A stretch of 64,000 bases of DNA from Rugalucina vietnamica. Taxonomy: Eukaryota > Mollusca > Bivalvia > Lucinida > Lucinidae. Below the pieces are notes generated by a model. That model was not told the origin of the DNA and ran no database searches. It saw nothing but the letters and a program-made list of their open reading frames with translations. The DNA lies in NCBI GenBank assembly GCA_964017185.1, contig OZ024882.1, positions 40,335,988 through 40,399,987 on the forward strand, written 5' to 3'. The translations under genes were made by a program, and so were the position numbers. Positions 1 to 14,200 of the stretch are shown here, in pieces (the stretch's first letter is position 1; every line of letters begins with the position of its first letter).

Positions 1-345
1 TTCTGTCAATTCCTTCTCAAGATATTGAGCGGAAACGAAATTCTGACGTCAATCAAGGGCCGTAACTCCAACAAAATTTTGCGAAAAATGACGGGCAACA
101 ATCCCAAGCCACATGTTGTCAATGTTGATGTGCATACAAAATTTGGTAAGGTTCTGTCAATTCGTTCTCAAGATATTGAGCGGAAACGAAATTCTGACGT
201 CAATCAAGGGCAGTAACTCCATCAAAATTTTGCGAAAAATGACGGGCAACAATCCCAAGCTAGATCTTGTCAATGCTGATGTGCATACAAAATTTGGTCA
301 TATTCTGTCAATTCGTTCTTAAGATATTGAGCGGAAACAAAACGT
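1..345. repeat. 151-bp tandem repeat (about 2.3 units)
   Basis: The same segment restarts at about positions 1, 152 and 303, so the period is 151 bp. Each unit has the motifs CAAGATATTGAGCGGAAACG and CAAAATTTTGCGAAAAATGA. Units differ at a few positions, so the array is not brand new. Short open frames run through it but shift between units and have no protein signature. It lies left of the last XRN1 exon in the window, presumably in an intron, and may continue beyond base 1. Confidence 0.85.
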
Positions 346-585
346 TCACGGAATGACGGAATCACGGAATCACGGAACCACGGAAGGACAGGGTGAATCC
401 AGTATAGCCCCACTTTTCCAAAGCGGGGCTATAATGACTGAATGGTTAGTTTATATCTATGGAAAACTTCTCAAGTTAAGTCTAAGCCACTAACACAAGC
501 TGCACCATTTTCTATTAAGGTTGAATCTTATTTGTTGACCAGTATTCAGTGCACATTCTCTCAAAATCAACTGACAACAGCCTAC
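346..585. other. XRN1 intron 20, partial, with small stem-loop
   Basis: Non-coding. Positions 341-388 contain short ACGGAATC repeats. Positions 402-432 form an imperfect hairpin (ATAGCCCCACTTT against AAAGCGGGGCTAT) that looks like the end of a small transposon. The acceptor of the next XRN1 exon is not in the window. Confidence 0.5.
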
Positions 586-689
586 CTTTCTTCCTGACTG
601 CAGACTCTAACAACCTTAGCTTCATACAGGTGTGGCCAGCCAACAAAGATTTCTTTACCAAGATATTCCTTGGCAACTTCATCTAGGTC
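586..689 (-). CDS. XRN1: XRN1 coding exon 20 (last in window)
   Basis: This 104-nt exon reads [20 protein letters not shown] then [14 protein letters not shown], matching the VLGKSVFVNWPHL.EA.V motif. It ends two bases into the next codon, so the coding sequence continues to the left of the window. Confidence 0.92.
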
Positions 690-3600
690 CTAGTGTGTAA
701 AAGTAAGAGAAAACATGATTGCATGTTTAGAAGTACAACAATTCACAAACACTAGAAAAAGTGCCTTGGGAGGCATGTATATCCCCGGCTAGTTGCCACC
801 AAGCCCCACTACCTACCACAACAACCTTGCACATGCTCACAATGAACCTCAAATCCCCAATGAAAGACAGTGCCCTTATCAAGTATATTTTATAAAGAAG
901 TTTGTATAGCTGTTTGCTTACAAACATAGGGGAGTGTAGTTTTAGAATGACAGATTTATTTTAGAGCAATCTATAAATATCCTACCCTATCTCCCTCCTC
1001 TTCTACATGTAACATCATGTTGTAGCCTCTACTGTTCATCTGGAACACTTTCACTGCTTCCTTCCTCAACTCAGCCTGAAATAAAATTATGGAGAAAGTA
1101 GATGTAAAACTACACTACCAAAACATAGGCTCATCCTGTGCAACGGGCTATCTTTTATTATACAAGTGATTATGAAAATTTTAATAGATGTTAATCCTGT
1201 TTACTTGATAAAATTTCTCAGGCAATCTACTTATCATCTCCTATTAATGGTAAAATTTCAGAGCCTAACTCATATAATTTTCCAGAAATCCTACTGACAT
1301 GAAGATGCCGCAACACATTCCCCAAATGATCTTTTTAAAAATATCAAGTTTAGCTCTAACAAAACATTTACCCTATGTTTGATATGTTTGAGAGTTGGAA
1401 ATCCTGGGTAGAAGACATCTAGCTGGGCCCCAGGCATTACTCCCTTCACAAGGTTCTCTGATTTGATCCAGAATGCATCCAGTGGCACTCTGGTTAACCT
1501 ACGGAAGAAAGTTTTTTTAGCCTACTAACAGATATGATATGAGCAATAGCATAATGCTATGCTTAAAATACAGAAACTGACCGGAACAATTTGCTCAACA
1601 CCTATGTTTTCAGTAAACTCTTTACTCTTTCTATTCCAAAATCTTCAGGTCTCTTCTGGAGCTTTTCCCACTTTGTCAGATTTTTGAATGATGAAGCTCA
1701 TTTATGATCTACCTGGACTTTCATAGTGAGGTACTCAATAATCCATGAGCTAAACATGGCTTATTTATGAATAATTTCAGGATCACAGAATTGAGCATCT
1801 CTCATTACAATGAAGAATTTCAAAATTTCAACTCATAGCAGATATAACAAGTCCTTACGTGCTATGGTTGAACGCAATATCCGGGAAAGCATCAGGTAAC
1901 GGTGACTGATAGACCCCCTGTGAGTCTGTGGTGTACTGATACAGCAGGGCTGGGCCGTGGATGTTACGACTCTTCTCTTCATCTGTCATCAGATGTTCCA
2001 TCACCCTCATAGCATCTAACAGACGTTTCTGGAATAGATAATAGTGGAAAAAATATAACCTTGATATTAGATCAATTTGGAAAGGCCAGCAATTCCAAAG
2101 TTTTTTGAAGGGTTTCACCAAATTTTGGCATGGTGGCCACATTGGTTATGTTACCAATCATATAAGCTTTTTTCTGGCTTTCAAAAAAGGCTCAGCAAAA
2201 TGTGGAGGTCTTTGAAATTGTGGTAGCAATCCGTAGCATAAGGGACAACAAAGGATTTTGTGCCTCATGTATACTGTAAGCTCTGCTGGTGAGCCAGGGG
2301 TCAAAGCTCAGGTAATAAACAAATGGCGTAAATTTATGCATGATGACATTAGTAGTACTGTACCTCATCAATAAAGGGAATCAACACTACAGCCTCCCAG
2401 TCCTGTTGTTTACCATTGAGATCTGTGTCAAACTTTGTAGGGTAGAAGTCTATAACAGGCGAACTGTCCGTCGTCATCAATGTCTGGAAAGAAAAGGGAA
2501 ATAAATAAGACATGTTTGGCATACAGGAATGTCACCTTAGCATAAATTGGTCCCAGAATATTCTAGAGACCCATTATTTTCATCTAAATTTCATAACTTT
2601 TTGATGCTTTATTTTACATTTTGCTTGGGTGTTAATTGATACTAATGGCAATATGCTTGATTATTGTTTACATAAGAATGGATTTAAATGAACAAACAAT
2701 CATAAACAAGTATGAGCACCTAAGGTGCAGAATCTAGCCTTTAGATTGCAAAGCCAGGCTATTCAAGTACCTAGAAGGCAAAAACCAAAAACGTTGGTCA
2801 CTGATTTGCCTTTTTTTTCACACCCATCAAACAATCCAGGTTTTCCAAAGATTTGTTTCATCCCATACCTGAAAAGCTTGAGGTAGAAGGTCTCTACTGA
2901 GTGCTGGTAAGACTGCCATAAGCTGTTCAAAAGGTAGGAAAGGTTTGGCTAGGTCAAACTTGATATCCATGTCCTTGAAATCTTTGACGTCACTCATGTA
3001 TGGGGCATAGTGGTGGGGATAAAACCTGTAATTCAGTTGGAAAAAATATGTCTTCACCATTGTAATTTATCAATTCTCCTTTGACCTCTAATTGCCATTA
3101 GTTTCTTTTTATTTTGGTAATAGGACAGAGTTTGGTTCTGATCAATCCTTATCCTTTACTTCTGAGAAAAATATTTACTTCATGTTTGGCAATGGCCCTT
3201 ATAAAAACCAAAAGTAGTTCTCTTAAAACTTGGTAGTTAAAATCTGGTAGTTTTCTGTAAAATTATAGTAAATTCTCAGGAAAAATAAGTCTTACCAACT
3301 CCAAGAGGGACAACCTTCGTAGTAATAGAGTAGAATCCACTGTATGCCTCGTACATAACCCTCTGCCTGGTCTCTCAATACTTCACTGTAAAACATTACA
3401 ATTATGAGTTTTATACACTAAAACAAATGGATGATGGCTGCCGTGTGAGCAATGCCTAGTCAATATAGTAAATAGAAACATTGTCTTTGTTTTACGGTAT
3501 ATTCTGATAATATATGACAGCAAGAGTTTATAAGCCTTTTTTTTTTTCATTTTATCACCTGATTATCTTAGGCTATTCCAGTTGAACATAGGTACCCCAG

Positions 3601-5144
3601 GAAGACGGCACTTAAATAAACTTCTATCGTAGGGTCCTTCGTTGGTTAAAATACTTCTGCACGTGGTGGGAGTTGGAGAAAAATTGCTTCTATAGGAGGT
3701 GGGGTATTTTTTCGTGTTGAAAATCGGTTCTAAGGTGTAAAATTCAATGCAATACATAGAAGCAAATTAAACAGACTAAAAATCTTTCGTTCACCCGATC
3801 CGACTTCCATTTTTCCTGTGAGAGTGCTCTCTATCACGTTCGCGCTGGTAACTGGTCAATTTGTACCCGAGACAACTCGTACCCAAGTCAACTCGTACCT
3901 ATTTGTGTCAACTCGTACCCGAGTCAACTCGTACCTTAGTATTTTAAATCTTATTTTGCTTGACTTATAAAGTCATTTAAAGTTACTGCATGGAATATTA
4001 CAAAAATAGATATATACTGTGGAAAATTATCTCATTTTAAAGAACTAAAGTTGAGCCTCATGGTATGAAAAGCAGAAATGCAAACAGCCAAAAAGCCGAA
4101 AAGTTTCTACATATAAGGTGATAAAACATTATATATTGGCACTTATCTTGGATAAAAATGGTATAACAATTAGGTAGTATAATTTAAAGTTTATCTTTAT
4201 TTTACCAAATCATTACTATCAGAAAATAAAATTAAAGAAGGCCTTAAAGAAGTCATTTAATGACACGAGCCAATTTTCACCTATTATAAGTGTGCCAAAC
4301 AATCAACAAATTACAATGTATGCCATACTGATTAGATTATAATCGCCTGTTATATTGCTACTGGGTGTGATTAATTGGATTATCTGCGGTACTAATTAGA
4401 TATGAAAGGCATCAATTACAAAAAATAATAGTTGTTTGAAACAAGATTGCCTGCAGCAAAAACATAGCATTGTCAGGATTCTGTCTCATATTATTGTATA
4501 CAATCGGTAGTTTCTGTTAAATATTTAAAACTGATGAAAAGAAATTACCCATTTTTATGAGACAGAAATATGATAATGCCTCAAATTCATATTGGGTCCT
4601 GTACTATTAATTTGTGTGTTTGTGAATCAAAATCTATATTCAAGATTACTGACCAAGTTCTTAACATCTATTCTAGCCGGTGCTTTGGGCTGAGAGGTCC
4701 CCGATTCCGTCCTCGTCAGGGGCATCGTTTGTTGTGGCCTTTAGCAAGTCAATTTCCACAGATGAATATGTTAGTATTATATGAAAGCGATTTAAAATAA
4801 AGATTGAGAAGAGTATAAGAAGAAGGTGCATTATATATCATATTACTGAAAAACAATGATAGACATAAAACGGTTATCCTCACCTCACCTCACCTCACCT
4901 CACCTTACCTACCTACCTACCTACGTAGCATTATTTTCACAGATGAATATGTATTATATGGAAGCGATTTTAAATAAAGAGTAAGAAGAGTAGAGGAAGA
5001 AGGTGCATTATATATCATATTACTGAAAAAAAAAAAATGATAGACATAAAACGGTTATCCTCACCTCACCTCACCTCACCTCACCTCACCTTACCTACCT
5101 ACCTACTTACCTAGCATTACTTTCACCTCACATTACCTTATCTG

Positions 5145-5227
<83 letters not shown>

Positions 5228-8200
5228 GATATAGGTACGAGTTGACCAAAACAGGTACGAGTTAATCAAAATGGGTACGAGTTAACTAAAATAGGTACGA
5301 GTTGACTTAGGCCGTATGAGTTGACCAAAAAGTAGGTACGAGTTGACCAAAATGGGTACGAGTTGACTTGGGTACGAGTTGACTCGGGTATGAGTTGACC
5401 AGAAAGCTTCGCGCTATACTTCAAGGTGAAGTGTGCAAAAAAAATGAATCAGGAAATTGTCAGCGATCGAGGTTGTTTTTTGGCATTTTAAGCCTAGAAA
5501 AGGCATTTGAACCGGGATTTTGGTCAGAAATCACAATTACAGACCTATTGAAAGCTAAAATGGTGGCTCATTGATGAATTTAATGATGTTTAGACACAAA
5601 ACGTAGCGATATACATGTATGGACTTGTATCGCTCTCCCAAAGCAAGTATTAGCTTTTTGGAAAATGCAACATAGTGTTTTTTGAAGCCTGAAAAGTGGC
5701 GAAAAAGCGATTTTTTTTTTCAAAAAAAAAAAAAAAAAACTCAGTGGCACAAGTTATTGGAAAAAAAATAAATCTCAGCATGATAGCGGTTAAGAGTGAT
5801 GTTACACATATAATTAATTGGATAAAGCCCATAGGTGAAAATAGGCACAATAATCATGAAAGCTGATGAGATTCAAACAAGCTTCCTTGTCCACATGGCT
5901 TGCTGATCAGGATGATAAAATGAAGATATATTTTCAAAAAATAGGTATTCAATCTTTATTATTATAGTGAGAACATTATTTTAATGACTTTTGACAAAAA
6001 TCACACAATACATTTCCGTAAAACAGCAATACAAAAATTTACTTCTGTTCCTAAAAAATTCCCTCTTAATTTACTTCTATCCGTATTAAATTTTGCTTCT
6101 GTAGGAGGGTGTTTTATTGAAATGAACGGTTCTGTAGGTGGCTCAGTCGAGATGAAATTCACTTCTATAGGTGGCGGGTCAAAATTCAAAGTGCCTTCTT
6201 CCCCCCGTACTTATGTTTTACTGGAATAGCCCTTATTTTATCTTTCTCAAGTTTAGGACATAAGATCCTAAGCTCATGAAAAGATAAAAGAACAAAATAT
6301 GGAAAACTTGGAAATACCCTGTTTATCATAGGAATGAATTTTATTTTTGTTTATCTTATCGATGTGTAAACTCAGGCAAATCACTCACAAACTAAATATT
6401 TATGAAAAAGTTTGTGAGTGATTCGCCCGAGTTTACACATTGATAAAATCAACAAAAATAATAATTCATTCCTTATAATTCCAACTTTGTCTCATTACAC
6501 TGCATTTGTCTACATTGATTTAAATTCTTATAGCCAGCAGAAGGAAAATAGAGCAAAACGAATCTTCATGAGGCAGCCATCTTGAAAATTTCGAAAGCAT
6601 AAAACTCACTTCTCAAAATAAATAGAAGCTATAACAGGTTTGCTATAAGCAGTCTGTCAAAGCAGGAGCTTTAAAACGTTCCCCCTTCATTCAAAATTGT
6701 GCTTTTGGGAGAAAATATCGCCGTCTGGACCGATAGCAAGACATGTCGATTTTGAACTGGGGCTCGGAATATTAGAAATTCAAACATCAAATTCCAACAC
6801 ACAACAGGAAGATTAACACACTTACCATACTATGTTCTGATAAAAAAGATGCGGCCATGATAATAAAAATTCCAAATTCATTTCGACGCCTTCAAAACGC
6901 GTTCATCCATTGTTTTTATGACGTTTAGATTTGATGACGTCAACTTTTTTGAGAAGAAACGTCACGTTATCACTTAACGTCGCGCCGTTTTTAAGGTGAA
7001 AACTGAGTATTCTTACGCATTGCTTTTATCGAAGTATAAAGTCTTCCAAACAACCAATCGGAACGTAGGAACTTTGTAAAGTTGGAATTATAGAGGAATA
7101 CCAGGTATTTTGTATGATTAAGACTTGTTTTTTCAGTATAACTTTCAAATTTTTGCTCAAAACATAGATTGTGGGTACACATTAATGAGTACCCACAATC
7201 TATGTTTTGAAGAGATAAATAGGTATACCCCTGCATACCCCAGTTTTGATATATAAAAGTGGGGTTCAAGTGGGTAAACATTACACAGACTTGTTTTCCT
7301 AATGAACTAGCATTTCCAGGACTTTCCAGACTATACTTACGGAGTGACCTTTTCGTATTCCAGTTTTGTCATGTAGTAGTTACGTTTATGATGTCGAAAC
7401 TCGTCATCTAGAGTGTCATCACTGCTGTCCTCATCTGAGATCTCATCATTGGTCGTGTCTTCTGATATAATCAAATAAAAGGAATATAATACAATAAAGT
7501 GACCAGACTTGTGTAATTTAACCTGATTTAGGTTGGTTGATTGGGATTTAACATCCAACCAACAGCTAAGGTCATATGGAGACGGGACCTCGGTTTATAG
7601 TCCCTTCCCACGGACTGGAGAAGCCCGGGATCGAACCTGTGACCCCTGGTTTACAAGGCGAGTGACATAACCTCTGCATCACGATGCTTCTTTAACCAGA
7701 TTTAAGTGTTATACTGTCAATTTAACAATGAAAGGCACAATCACAATAGCGTAACTATAAAGGACACTAAAAGCCACGATCAGAATGGGTCACCGTTTAA
7801 AATACATGCTCAACTTTTAAAAGCACATTTTATCGTTAAAAAATGGCATTCTTAGGACTATTTCATGATGCCAGAATAATTTAAACAGAAATATTTCAAC
7901 TGTTTTCATACTCATGATAAGCTTGTCAAATTTCATTCTCTGCACCCTCTGTTTTGAGCCCCAAGTGAATGTAAATGCACGGAAAATTATTTGTCAAAAT
8001 TAAAAGTGACTGTTGTACTGTTGGTTTGAGTCAAATAGGTCTTGACGAAGCTCAAATATTAGTAGTAGTTGCCAGTGTTTTTTTTTTTGTTGTTGTTGTT
8101 GTTGTTTTTTTTGTTTGTTTTTATGTGTCTGTGTGTGAGTGTGTGTGTGTGTGCGGGGGGGGGGGGGGGGTATTTTTTGTTGCAGACTAATACCTGTCAA

Positions 8201-11200
8201 TTCCTCTGACAACTCAATAAATTCATCTCCTATATCATCTATATCCTCCATATCCATGTCATTGTTGAGACGTTCTAGAGCTGCAAACTGGTTACGTGAC
8301 TTTTGCTGAAATCACACAGAGACAGCCAACTAAGATTGATGAATGATGGAAAGAGATGACATGATGAATATTGCCATTTTTTTTTTGTTTATTTTTTTTG
8401 TATTGGAAACAAAGGCGCTGATCAGCTTCGCAGTTACTGCGAAGCTGATCTGCGTCTTAGTTTTTGCATATGCAGATTGTTGTTTTTCTCATGCGGTGGC
8501 TCAATAACTTTACTAACAACACATTCTTCACCACTAAATGACACATGACATCCTTAAAACCAAAGGACCAATGGTCCTGTAAACGCTCACCTGAGTCTGC
8601 TGCATATACCAATAAACATGTTTGAATATTATGGTATTTAACCCCAGTGCAGGGGCAGATGAAGCCCTTGGGCCGTTTTCTTTTTTCAGAATAATCAATA
8701 TTCTGTCCATTTGCCAATTTCTTGCTGGTTTTTCCCTTCAAATGACATTTTAACAGTTTTTCCCATTCAAATGCATGGGCAACCCATGTTGACCTTGCCA
8801 TAAACTTGGTCAAGGTCATCACAGGGTCATGATTTATATATACATTGTAGTACTATAGCCATGGATGCTTCACGCCAAGTTTCATTGAAGTCAATCTATT
8901 GGTTTCAGAGAAGAAGATATTTGAAGGGTTTTTACCATATATGGGCATGGCGGCCATCTTGGTCATGTGACCTAGATTATTAATATGTACATTGGTTCCC
9001 CCATCCTATAGATACTTCACATAAAATTTGGCTTCAATTGGCCAAGTGGTTTTAGAGAAGATGTTTCAATATTATGGTAATATACATGTATATTGCCCCG
9101 GGGTGTGGGCATATGAGCCCTTAGGTCCTTTTTTTTTTTCAGAATCATTAATATTTAGTCCTACTACCCATTTCCTGCAAGATTTTCACCTCAAATGACT
9201 TTTTAAAAGTTTTCCCCATTCCAATGCATTGGCGACCTATGTTGACCTTGTCCTAAAATAGGTCAAGGTCACCACATGGTCATATTTTATATACACATTG
9301 TAGTACTTCAGCCATTGGTGCTTCATGCCCAGTTTCTTTGAAATTGGTCCACCAGATTCGGAGAAGAAGATTTTTGAAGGGTTTTTACCTTATATGGGCA
9401 TGGCAGCCATCTTGGTCATGTGAACTAGATAATCTATATACACATTAATTCCCACATTCCATAGATGCTTCACATAAAATTTGGCTTTAATTCGCCAAGC
9501 GGTTTCAGAGGAGAAGATGTTTGAATATTATGGTAATATACATGTATATTGCCCCGGGGGTGGAGGCAGATGAGCCCCTGGGGTCCATTTTTTTTCAGAA
9601 TCATTAATATTCAGTCCTACTGCCCATTTCCTGCAAGACTTTCACTTTAAATGACATTTTAAAAGTTTTCCCTATTCAAATGCATTGGCGACCTATGTTG
9701 ACCTTGCCATAAAAAAAAGGTCAAGGTCATCACATGGTCATGATTTATATATACATTGTAGTACTTGAGCCATCGATGCTTCATGCCAAGTTTCTTTGAA
9801 ATCGATCCACCGGTTCTGGAGAAGAAGATTTTTGAAGGGTTTTTACCATATATGGGCATTGCGACCATCTTGGTCATGTGACCTGGATTATTTATATACA
9901 CATTGATTACCCCTTCCTATTGATGCTTGACATAAAATTTGGCTGTGATTGGCCAAGCGGTTTCAGAGGAGATGATGTTTGAATATTACGGTAATATACA
10001 TGTATATTGCCCCGGGGTGGGGACATATGAGCCCCTGGGGTCCAATTTTTTTCAGAATCATTAATATTCAGTCCTACTGCCCATTTCCTGCAAGACTTTC
10101 ACTTTAAATGACATTTAAAAGTTTTCCCCATTCAAATGCATTGGCGACCTATGTTGACCTTGCCGTAAAATAGGTCAAGGTCATCACAGGGTCATGATTT
10201 ATATATACACTGTAGTGCTTGAGCCATCAATGCTTCATGCCAAGTTTCGTTGAAATCAGTCCACCGGTTCTGGAGAAGAAGATTTTTGAAGGGTTTTTAC
10301 CATATATGGGCATGGCGGCCATCTTGGTCATGTGACCTGGATTTCTTATATATACATTGGTTCCCCCTTCCTATAGATGCTTCATATAAAATTTGGCTTT
10401 GGTTGGCCAAGCGGTTTCAGAGAAGAAGATCTTTGAAATTGTGGACGGACGGACGACGGACGCCGGATCATGGCCATCCTATAAGCTCACCTTGTGAGCC
10501 TAATGGCTCAGGTGAGCTAATAAATGGAAGGGAAAGAAAAGTCCAAGAATTTTTTTTCTTGTTTAAATCTACACATTTCAATGCCTGGTTATAAAAATCA
10601 TCACCAAACACTAAGATAACCGTACCAGATTTTTCCTCATCTTCCTTGCAGCATTTAGACATTCCTCCTTATCTGCACTGGTGTCCCCTTTCTTCCCCTC
10701 CAGCCACTTCAGATCACCAGCCTGCTCGGAGAACTTGTCAAAATCAAACTGAAAAAATAACAAAAACAAAATAGGTTTCTTATGTATAATACATAATGAG
10801 CTGCATCGTGAGAAAACCGGATCTAGCCTATGCGAAAACAAAGGCGCAGATCAGCTTCGCAGTAACTGCGAAGCTGATCAGCGCCTTTGTTTTCGCTACA
10901 CAGATAGTACAATCTCTCTTCTTCTTTTATCCGAAATTTCAAGCTTCTAGCCTGCTTCTGTGACTGTACAGGCCGGTTTGTGTCAGACCGGGTCGGAAAC
11001 CCCGAAGACCGGTTTTCTCGCGTCGCGGCTCTTACATCTATTTCTGATTTCATGCTTCTTTATAGAGCTTGTCAAACGAAAAAGTCTGGTTTTCTAAATT
11101 TAAATGTCCAGTCAGTCATGATAAGCACTCCTATCAGTGCCGTTATTGTTTGGATTGTCTTTCATAGTTAACTGTCTGGTTTCCAATTTAAAGCCTCTAC

Positions 11201-14200
11201 TAAATTATTAGAGCTGACATGCCTTTTTGTGTCTGACATGCATTGACATGCATTGACAGCTTAGATTGTCTTGTCAAAAAGCACTATTATACTATAATTT
11301 GAATTTTTCATTACAGGGTGCATATTAATGTCAAAACCAGCTATCAGTAACCATTCCCTAACCAGTGCTTAATCAGAGTCTGACATTACAGTCAACAAAT
11401 TTTTAGCTACTGGGCTGGGAACTTAAACAGTGCTTTGGGGAGAAAATCATAAATTGTGACTTTCTCAAGGACTCAATCCTGACTAGGAAGGTGTGGGGGC
11501 CCTAAAAAGTCTCCCCGTACATCATCCATAGTGCAGATTATATTTTCCTTTTGGTCCTTTGAGATCTGTGAGGGTATTCTGAGAAATCAGAAATTCATTC
11601 AGGGTTCGCGTTACCGATCGCCATTGTCGCAAATTGCGAAATTTTTTTAAATCTGGCGAAAGAAAATAAAAATTGGCGAAAAAAAATGGCGACAACTAAA
11701 AATGTCTTAAGATCGCCATCTCCGCCGTAAATACATTGTCCAGAGCCATTAATTGGTTGCGCGTGCTTGTCTAATGGTCATATAATACCTTAATTATCGA
11801 TCAAAAGACGGAAGCCGATGGAGTTTATTGAAAACAAATATTTGACATGCGCTGTCTATTTTGCACGATAGTAACGCCCACAAGTTCATTTGGTCCAGCC
11901 TTTCTATTAAATATTCATTACACATGATCGCTAGCTACCAGTGGATCCCAGTATTGAGAATCGCTTCGGTTGACGTCACGGAAATTTACCCATCATTAAA
12001 ACGCGTGAACAATTATGCCAGGTCAAGGTTCAACACAAACACATGGACGACATTAATTGATTGACTCTCAAACAATATGTCTTTAATCAATCTGAATCAT
12101 GATTTCGCTATCAAAAGCGGCAAGTAATATATGTTTTCGCCGACTTTAATTACACATGGAATAATTCATTTCAACACCTATTTGATCTTCTTGTCAGTTT
12201 GTGTGTAATTAAAATTACGGACTTTGAAAAATAAAAGCGATGGATGTCAACAAATTAATTTATTTCCGCCACTCAAATTTTTGGTATGTTTTTGAAGTGC
12301 CGATAGAATGCATATTATATCTCTGCCATGAAATTCGATCATCATCCAATTATTAAGGCAACATGAGTAAACGTAAGGCTGATTTTGGCACTCCCGAAAA
12401 GGAGAATAAGCGTCCGAAAACGTTTGGCACCCCAACTGCATCCCGGTCATATCGAGATGAGTGGAAGAACGGCAACCCCTGGTTACGTTATGATGCTAAG
12501 TCTAAGGCTATGTTCTGTGGAACATCTTCACTAATTGGCTCAATGTTTAAGATTTTTTGGCGAAAATGGCCAAAAGTTTGGCTCAAGTTTGGCTCTTAGT
12601 TTAAGAAAATGGCACAAAAAAAAATCAGATTGGCGAAAAAAGTGGCGAAAGAAAAAAAATCCTAGCGCAAACCCTGTCATTATCGGTTTAGATTCATTTT
12701 CTAACCAACGTTTTATATATTTGGCTATGTTTGGATAATACTAGTCTTTGTATCGACTATCCTGTTGAGTTGCAAGATTATAGTATGTCTCTTTGCACCA
12801 TTATTCCAAATCTAAAGGGTCAAGTAGCCAAGACCATGGTACGGCCCATCCTTTTTCTCATTAATATGCTCACTGCTCTTAAAGGATTTCAGTGCTATTT
12901 TCTATTAATCCCAAACCTCAAAGTTTGCAGTCCATTTCAATATGATGACAATATGATGATTCAGCAGAATAGTTAGACAACGTACCATAACTAAGATACA
13001 GTACCTTTGAGAGTTCTTTCAAGTAGATTTCAAATCTTTCTAGATTCAAATGACCTCCATTGTTGATGTATCCTGAAATGTGTATTTTATCCCTTATAGA
13101 ATTAGCACAGAATCTATTGTCAGGCAAAATTATGCCTCCTTCTTATATACATGTACATTAATCAGAAGACAGGAAACTATATTTCAGGACTGGTTTTTCA
13201 ATCGCATTAATTTCATGAACATTAGTAAAGTAAAGCATTATAGTGACTGACAGTGACGTGTAGCCTCAGATCCCTAATACAATCTGCACTTCAGAGAGCT
13301 GTTTTTTTTAAATTTCTGAATGAAATGAACAAATACATATTAGGAGTATTTACAAATTTTACATTAAAATAAATTAACCTAAAACAATGTGAAAACCTTT
13401 CAAAAACAATCCAACTTACCCCCACAAGAGGGCAGTATACTCATGTACGTCTGCCAGAGTAGTGGCAGAGCATCATGGTTAATATGTAGATTAGGTAGGT
13501 GAGGTATGAAGTCATTGCCGACTAGAAATCCCATCATAACCCAATCATCTATAATATTCTCCAGGTCGTACTCAAAACCCATTTCCTTGTCCTGAATGGT
13601 GAGGAAAAAGGGAGATAAATAACAGAGCTACTGTAACAATTGCTGTAATATCTTTGAGTATCATGTATGGGGAGTAAATGTGTCTTGCTCAAGAACACAC
13701 AAGGAAGGGTTCAAATCCAGGGTCTCACAATACAGCCGAGGTAGTGTAATGGATAGCGTATTCGCTTAGCAATCAAGAGGTTGCGGGTTCGAAACCCGGC
13801 TGGTAGATATGCCTGTCATGTTGGTGACAAATGTTCACCCAATGTAATAAAAGCAAACCGCCCATAGGGTGTAACAGTTCAGTGTCCTACAGTCAACATA
13901 AGGCCAACAGACTCCCAAAATTTGTATTGCCTGGCCATTGTCCATTGGCCTTACTACAAGAATATGAGATTATCAAACATATAGCACAAAGCTAATTGAC
14001 AGCATCTTGCATGTCTACTGGACTATAAGCCTGCAGGGATTCTATGCGAGTTGTCATGCTTACACCAGTCTGGACTGAGAATGTGAATACTGCGTCTTTG
14101 CTAGGCACATATAACATCTTGGATTGTAACACTAAATGGTGTAATTATATGGAGAAATGGACTGACCTTCAAAGCCGCAAATTCAAAGTCAAGATATTCT

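Larger units (their letters stand above)
3847..5407. mobile_element. Foldback element with minisatellite arms, 8-bp TSD
   Basis: The flanks are perfect 8-bp duplications TTCGCGCT (3839-3846 and 5408-5415). The ends are inverted: GGTAACTGGTCAA against GCTTTCTGGTCAA. Both arms consist of tandem copies of AACTCGTACC (left) or GGTACGAGTT (right), spaced by GAGTC or CAAAAT variants. The interior has two copies of a 187-bp unit, CCTCA/CCTAC microsatellites and a TATC run. An 8-bp duplication fits hAT or P-type insertion; the ends do not carry the CAG common in hAT. No coding frame. Confidence 0.8.
3571..6232. mobile_element. PIF/Harbinger-like non-autonomous element
   Basis: Inverted ends pair GGCTATTCCAGTTGAACATA on the left with GGGCTATTCCAGTAAAACAT as the reverse complement of the right, followed by further matching blocks (AAGACGGCACTT). 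The flanking TTA at 3568-3570 and 6233-6235 is the 3-bp target duplication typical of PIF/Harbinger. There is no transposase frame. It sits in XRN1 intron 13, and a second element (3847-5407) is nested inside. Confidence 0.75.

Noticed and set aside
1..345. Protein-coding tandem repeat
   Set aside because: A 151-bp unit is not a multiple of three, so the frame changes between units.
6001..6229. Overlapping ORFs on both strands
   Set aside because: They coincide with the terminal region of the Harbinger-like element and have no protein signature.
8457..10594. Several 60-120-codon ORFs in the pearl-like array, repeated at 61-63 kb
   Set aside because: They recur once per 455-bp unit in shifting frames; this is repeat read-through, not protein.
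11601..12678. Perfect 8-bp target duplication for this hAT-like element
   Set aside because: Flanks share only TCATT; I could not find an exact 8-bp match.
13735..13815. Functional tRNA gene
   Set aside because: The Pol III boxes are good, but acceptor and anticodon stems do not pair convincingly and the sequence continues into SINE-like DNA.
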